Source: Burkholderiales bacterium
Lineage (GTDB): Bacteria; Pseudomonadota; Gammaproteobacteria; Burkholderiales; Burkholderiaceae
Assembly (NCBI GenBank): GCA_947372535.1
Contig: CANBUA010000079.1
Coordinates: 1-17,264, forward strand
DNA length: 17,264 nt
Direction of reading: 5' to 3'
Each line of letters opens with the position of its first letter. Within the stretch, counting starts at the first letter, position 1. The notes under the pieces were generated by a model. That model worked only from the letters and a program-made list of their open reading frames with translations. It was not told where the DNA came from and searched no databases. Shown here one piece after another: positions 13,874 to 17,264 of the stretch. The position numbers and the translations under genes were made by a program.

Positions 13874-15451
13874 TCAGTTCAAGATCACCGGCTCGTATCC
13901 GCAAGGAGAATCCGCGCTGCCAGCATTGGGGCCAAACAGTCGCACGCCACCAAAGCGGATGCTCTCAAGACTGCCTGTGCCATGCATGGTGCCCGCGCCA
14001 CCCCACCCCGTGCTGCCCCAGTAATCGAGGTCCAGCTTACCTGCACCGGGAATGCCGATGGGGTTGAGGCTGTCCACGCTGGCGTAGCCAACACCAAATG
14101 CGCTCCCATCAGACATCTGGTAGGTCACCACTTCCTTCGTACTACCAATGCCGACCAGGGCGGCACCTGGCTGATCAGAGCGCAACGCTGTGTTCAGGCC
14201 CGTGTCGCTCGGATCAGTATAGGGCGTCCCATGCGGCGTCGGACGGGCTGGATAGATCTGCGGAAAGGCGCTGCCGCCACCCTGCCCCCAAACCCACAGA
14301 CGGTTGTCGGTGCCAATGGCCACGTTGCCAACATAGCGCGAGAAGAAGGTCGTGGCCAGGTACTCCACCCCAGTAGCGGGGTCCTTCAAAGGCATCCCCA
14401 GAGGAACGGTGGTCACGCCAGTGGTATCACCCGGCTTGCCATTGGTGCCAATACCCAGACCCAGCGCCGCCAATTGGCCCCAGCCCATCAGCTTGCTACC
14501 ACTGGCACCTGGCTCAGGAGCCAACAAGGCGGTGCCGAAGGCGTTACCCCCGTACAGCGCGGCGATGCGCGGCGCGAGGCTCTCCAGATGGCTGTTGGCG
14601 CGGGTCGGGGCCCGGACCACGCATTGCACACCACGGATGGGCGTGCCGCAGGTGTAGGGCACACCCAGGCCCGCCGCTTCATTGTCACCCCAGCCCCAGA
14701 CATGGTAGGCACCCGAGGCATTCACGGTCACGGCCATGGCGCCTTCATACCACGCACCACTGACCACCGCACGCTCGCCACCAAGGTTCAGCTTGTAGGG
14801 CACGAACTGCATGCTGTCGTTATTGACGGGAACAACCTTGCCATTGGAGTAGGAAGGATGGCTCGTGTTGCGGACCGGACCATTGGGATCACTGACCACC
14901 CCTGCACCGCGACCAGCCTGACCGTAGAGGTCATGGCCCCAGGTGTAGACATCACCCTGCTCCGTCATGGCCAAAGACGTGTATTCACCCGCTGCGACCT
15001 TGACGATCCTGTCTCCGGCCTTCAGACCAGGAAAGGGCACCGCACATGGCGGGCGAACATAGGGGTCATTGACACTGTTGCGGCAGCCCACTTCACCGTA
15101 ACCGCTTTGGCCCCAGCCGTAGACCTTGCCCTCATCGGTCAAGGCGAGGAAATGATAGGCGCCACTGACCAGTTGGGTAACCCGCGTACCGGCTGGAAAC
15201 TGAACCCGGTTGACGGCCTTGAGATTGCCATAAGCGTGGGTGGGGGTGGGCAGGCCTGAGATGCCGGCATTGCGAAAGCCCCAGACCCAGACCTGACCGT
15301 CGGTGTCCAACACGGCGTCACTGGTGATCGCGCCCAATTGCGTGATCTGGCAAGAACCTGCCGCGACCGGATTGATCAAACCCAATGCGCCAGTCAGCGT
15401 GACCACGCCACCAAAGAGCTTATTTTTCACAGAACGTTTCATACTGAGCAT
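13874..15451 (-). CDS. Exported RCC1-repeat beta-propeller protein
   Basis: This 525-residue protein begins with a basic then hydrophobic segment (MLSMKRSVKNKLFGGVVTLT... up to about NPVAAGS, residue 33) that looks like a signal peptide, so the protein should be exported. The rest contains RCC1-type repeats, recognised by a small-residue turn followed by xVxxWG. Copies are near residues 51-66 (GQVWVWG), 106-122 (GKVYGWGQSGYGEVG), 164-180 (GDVYTWGHDLYGQAG), 246-263 (YHVWGWGDNEAAGLG), 319-333 (KLMGWGQ) and 382-392 (NRLWVWGQGGG). A degenerate copy is near 447-455. Six or seven repeats would close a seven-bladed propeller. Six cysteines (34, 123, 136, 268, 277, 517) could form disulfides outside the cytoplasm. 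The alternative ATG at 15442 would shorten it by three residues. The ligand or partner is unknown. It lies downstream of the RTX gene on the same strand, but a 232-bp gap with hairpins intervenes. Confidence 0.85.
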   Translation of the reverse strand: MLSMKRSVKNKLFGGVVTLTGALGLINPVAAGSCQITQLGAITSDAVLDTDGQVWVWGFRNAGISGLPTPTHAYGNLKAVNRVQFPAGTRVTQLVSGAYHFLALTDEGKVYGWGQSGYGEVGCRNSVNDPYVRPPCAVPFPGLKAGDRIVKVAAGEYTSLAMTEQGDVYTWGHDLYGQAGRGAGVVSDPNGPVRNTSHPSYSNGKVVPVNNDSMQFVPYKLNLGGERAVVSGAWYEGAMAVTVNASGAYHVWGWGDNEAAGLGVPYTCGTPIRGVQCVVRAPTRANSHLESLAPRIAALYGGNAFGTALLAPEPGASGSKLMGWGQLAALGLGIGTNGKPGDTTGVTTVPLGMPLKDPATGVEYLATTFFSRYVGNVAIGTDNRLWVWGQGGGSAFPQIYPARPTPHGTPYTDPSDTGLNTALRSDQPGAALVGIGSTKEVVTYQMSDGSAFGVGYASVDSLNPIGIPGAGKLDLDYWGSTGWGGAGTMHGTGSLESIRFGGVRLFGPNAGSADSPCGYEPVILN

Positions 15452-15613
15452 TCATTTGGAATGGGGATTTCCCCGATGGGCCATTGTAGAAACTCAACTT
15501 TCTCAGCGTCGAACAAAATGCGACAAACCCTGCGCGCACCCCCTCATCTCGGCGACCAAACCGTGCAAAGTGGCCGCATCCGAAAAAGGCGCGGTGTGAG
15601 CACCAGAAACAGC

Positions 15614-15637
15614 AAGGCCCGCGGTGAGGCGGGCCTT
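15614..15637 (-). terminator. Candidate terminator of the RTX gene
   Basis: AAGGCCCGC (15614-15622) and GCGGGCCTT (15629-15637) form a perfect 9-bp stem with a 6-nt loop, 47 bp past the RTX stop. The minus-strand tail is TT followed by a mixed, T-containing sequence, so termination may be moderate. A second hairpin, AGGCCGCC (15655-15662) with GGCGGCCT (15667-15674), sits closer to the stop codon. Confidence 0.6.
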
Positions 15638-15683
15638 GACTTGGGGGATGAAGCAGGCCGCCGTCAGGCGGCCTTGAGGATCA

Positions 15684-17264
15684 TCAGGTGTTGTCCACCA
15701 GCAGCTTGCCATCCGTGATCATCTTGGCAATGATCTGGTTGTCCGTGGCCGTGCTGGCCAGGCCCAGACCCGCGCGGATGTCCACGCCTTCCAGCACGAT
15801 TTCATGGGTGTCGGCCGCGGCGCTGTAGGTGCCGTTACTGAACCCACCAGTCGGGCTGACGCGGATGGTCGTGGTGGTGACCCCGTTGGCCGTCGCGGTG
15901 TTGAAGTCCAGGAAGTTCTGCAAGTTGCCCGAACCGCCGGTGGTGTTCTCACCGACGAGCAGGTCACGCAGGTCCAGCACATCACCACCGGCCGAGGCTG
16001 CAGCCGGGTTGAAGTCCTTGATGGTATCGACCGCACGGGCCGCCGAGGTGGCGGCTGGATCGGCCAGCGACCAGGCAAAGACGTCAGAGCCAGCGCCGCC
16101 GGTCATGATGTCGTTGCCATGGCCGCCAACGATCACGTCGTTGCCGTCGCCGCCATTGAGCACATCGTTGCCGGCGCCACCAGACAGCAGGTCGTTGCCG
16201 GCACCACCGTTGATGACGTCATCGCCGTTGTTGCCATACAGCTTGTCATCGCCAGCGTTGCCGGAGATGGTGTCGCCACCGTCGCCACCGCTGATGACGT
16301 CGACCCCGGCACCGCCATTGAGAACATTGGCCGCCGCATCACCGTTGGTGTAGGTGGGCTTGGACACATTGATGGTCAGGCTTGAACCCGTGGTGTCGCC
16401 ATCGGCGTCGCTGATGACAAAGTCGAGCGACTGCGACAGGCTGGAGCCTGTGACGGCAGGCGGCACTTCGTAACGGTAGTCACCACCGTCCATGTCCACG
16501 ATGAACTTGCCGCCGACACTGCCGTCGGCCTGCTTGGTCGTGATGGTCAGGGTATCGGTCGTCGTGTCGAACACACCGGCGCTGGTGCCGCCGGTCACGG
16601 CGATGGCGCCACCATTGGCCGGATCGTAGGCGTAGGTGATGCCATCGACGGTGAGCGACTTGATGATCGCGTGGCCATCGGCGCCGATGCCGCCAGCGGT
16701 GAAGCTGCCCGAGAGCAAGTTGCCGCTGACCGGTGTCGGGATGGTGCTGGCAAGCGCGCTGTCCAGTTGCGAGAAGGCCGAGACGACCAGGCCGTTGCGG
16801 TCTTGCTCGGACCGGCCGTCATAGGCGATCGGATCGAGGTAAACACGCTGAGCCGCCGTCACACCACCCACGCCCAGAGCGAAGCTGTCCACGTCGTTGG
16901 CGATGAGGAAGTTCTTCCACAAGGTTTCTTCGGCGGCCTGGATGCCGGTGTCGGCGCCAGTCTGGCTGTTGCCCGTGCCATTGAACGCAGGCGTGCCAGG
17001 ACTGCTGCCCGCAGGCGTCAGTTCACTGGTCGTGCCAGAGCCATAGGTCGGTGCGCCATCGGAGATGAAGTAGGACACATTCTGACCAGCGGCCAGCTTG
17101 CCGGCACTATTGAAGGCCGTGATCGCATCGCCCAGGGCTTCGTCGTAGTTGGTGCCGCCCACGGGCGTCTTGCCGCCGATGGTCGAGAGCAAGGTGCGCG
17201 CTTGAGCGACCGTGGTCCAGACATCGCCTTCGGCCGCCGCGTTGGTGCTGAAGGTCACGATGCG
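15684..17264 (-). CDS. VWA/RTX surface or secreted protein, C-terminal part, cut by window edge
   Basis: The last 526 residues are visible; the frame is open to the right edge, so the true start lies outside. The visible part opens inside a von Willebrand A domain, with GGTNYDEALGDAI and the strand VSYFISDGAP. Its metal-binding DxSxS would lie upstream. A linker with a DADGDTTGSS stretch resembling large adhesins follows. Then come nine tandem nonapeptides GGxGxDxUx (encoded by 16074-16316), which bind calcium after export. The C-terminal region of about 130 residues (VFAWSLADP to LLVDNT), rich in aliphatic and hydroxyl residues with no cysteine, resembles a type I secretion target domain. 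LapA-type biofilm adhesins share this order of VWA, RTX and secretion signal. Toxin or enzyme activity cannot be judged without the N-terminal part. No transporter genes are in the window. Confidence 0.88.
   Translation of the reverse strand, partial: RIVTFSTNAAAEGDVWTTVAQARTLLSTIGGKTPVGGTNYDEALGDAITAFNSAGKLAAGQNVSYFISDGAPTYGSGTTSELTPAGSSPGTPAFNGTGNSQTGADTGIQAAEETLWKNFLIANDVDSFALGVGGVTAAQRVYLDPIAYDGRSEQDRNGLVVSAFSQLDSALASTIPTPVSGNLLSGSFTAGGIGADGHAIIKSLTVDGITYAYDPANGGAIAVTGGTSAGVFDTTTDTLTITTKQADGSVGGKFIVDMDGGDYRYEVPPAVTGSSLSQSLDFVISDADGDTTGSSLTINVSKPTYTNGDAAANVLNGGAGVDVISGGDGGDTISGNAGDDKLYGNNGDDVINGGAGNDLLSGGAGNDVLNGGDGNDVIVGGHGNDIMTGGAGSDVFAWSLADPAATSAARAVDTIKDFNPAAASAGGDVLDLRDLLVGENTTGGSGNLQNFLDFNTATANGVTTTTIRVSPTGGFSNGTYSAAADTHEIVLEGVDIRAGLGLASTATDNQIIAKMITDGKLLVDNT
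16074..16316 (-). repeat. Nine tandem RTX nonapeptide repeats
   Basis: Nine consecutive 27-bp units encode GGxGxDxUx-type nonapeptides, for example GGAGNDLLS, GGAGNDVLN and GGDGNDVIV. The first is GGAGVDVIS and the last GGAGSDVFA. Such arrays fold into a calcium-bound beta-roll in the calcium-rich exterior, which helps folding and export through a type I system. The units are protein-coding direct repeats, not a CRISPR or minisatellite feature. Confidence 0.9.

Noticed and set aside
13682..15259. A 525-codon plus-strand open frame opposite the RCC1 gene
   Set aside because: It is antisense to a gene with clear RCC1 repeats and a signal peptide. Its translation is low-complexity, with no recognisable domain, and it has no ribosome site; long antisense frames are common at high GC.
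16074..16316. Regularly spaced repeats resembling a CRISPR or minisatellite
   Set aside because: The 27-bp period is in frame and encodes RTX nonapeptides; there are no unique spacers or cas genes.

Overview
The window is GC-rich, densely coded DNA with Proteobacterial gene families. The mix of a TamA/TamB pair, a MoxR/CoxE-like VWA pair, a c4-type cytochrome and beta-oxidation genes under a TetR regulator suggests a betaproteobacterium, probably Burkholderiales. That placement is inferred from gene content and composition; no rRNA or other taxonomic marker is present. I find twelve protein genes, two of them cut by the window edges, and no tRNA, rRNA, CRISPR array or insertion sequence.

Left part (1-2565): a fatty-acid oxidation unit. 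A long-chain-type acyl-CoA dehydrogenase and the N-terminus of a thiolase run leftward, and a TetR regulator diverges to the right. The intergenic region holds a perfect 16-bp palindrome at the proposed dehydrogenase promoter and a 13/16-matching copy on the regulator's own -10 element. This fits an autoregulated repressor that also controls the catabolic genes. Beyond tetR, 2566-3017 holds a hairpin and a 54-codon leftward ORF with a strong ribosome binding site.

Middle part (3018-12718): a leftward block of a CoxE-like VWA protein, tamA and tamB, packed with a 3-nt gap and a 4-nt overlap, so probably one operon. TamA is an Omp85-type outer-membrane barrel and TamB a very long inner-membrane-anchored periplasmic protein; together they span the envelope. 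The VWA protein's usual partner, a MoxR AAA+ ATPase, lies just upstream on the same strand, but the two are separated by an oppositely oriented membrane diguanylate cyclase gene with intact active and inhibitory sites.

Right part (12719-17264): a diheme c4-like cytochrome reads rightward from a palindromic region shared with the moxR promoter side and ends at a strong intrinsic terminator. Two leftward genes for exported proteins follow: an RCC1-repeat beta-propeller with a signal peptide and six cysteines, and the C-terminal part of a large VWA/RTX protein with nine calcium-binding nonapeptide repeats and a type I secretion-like tail. The right part therefore encodes envelope and secreted functions, and the diguanylate cyclase could link to adhesion, but no direct regulatory connection is visible.
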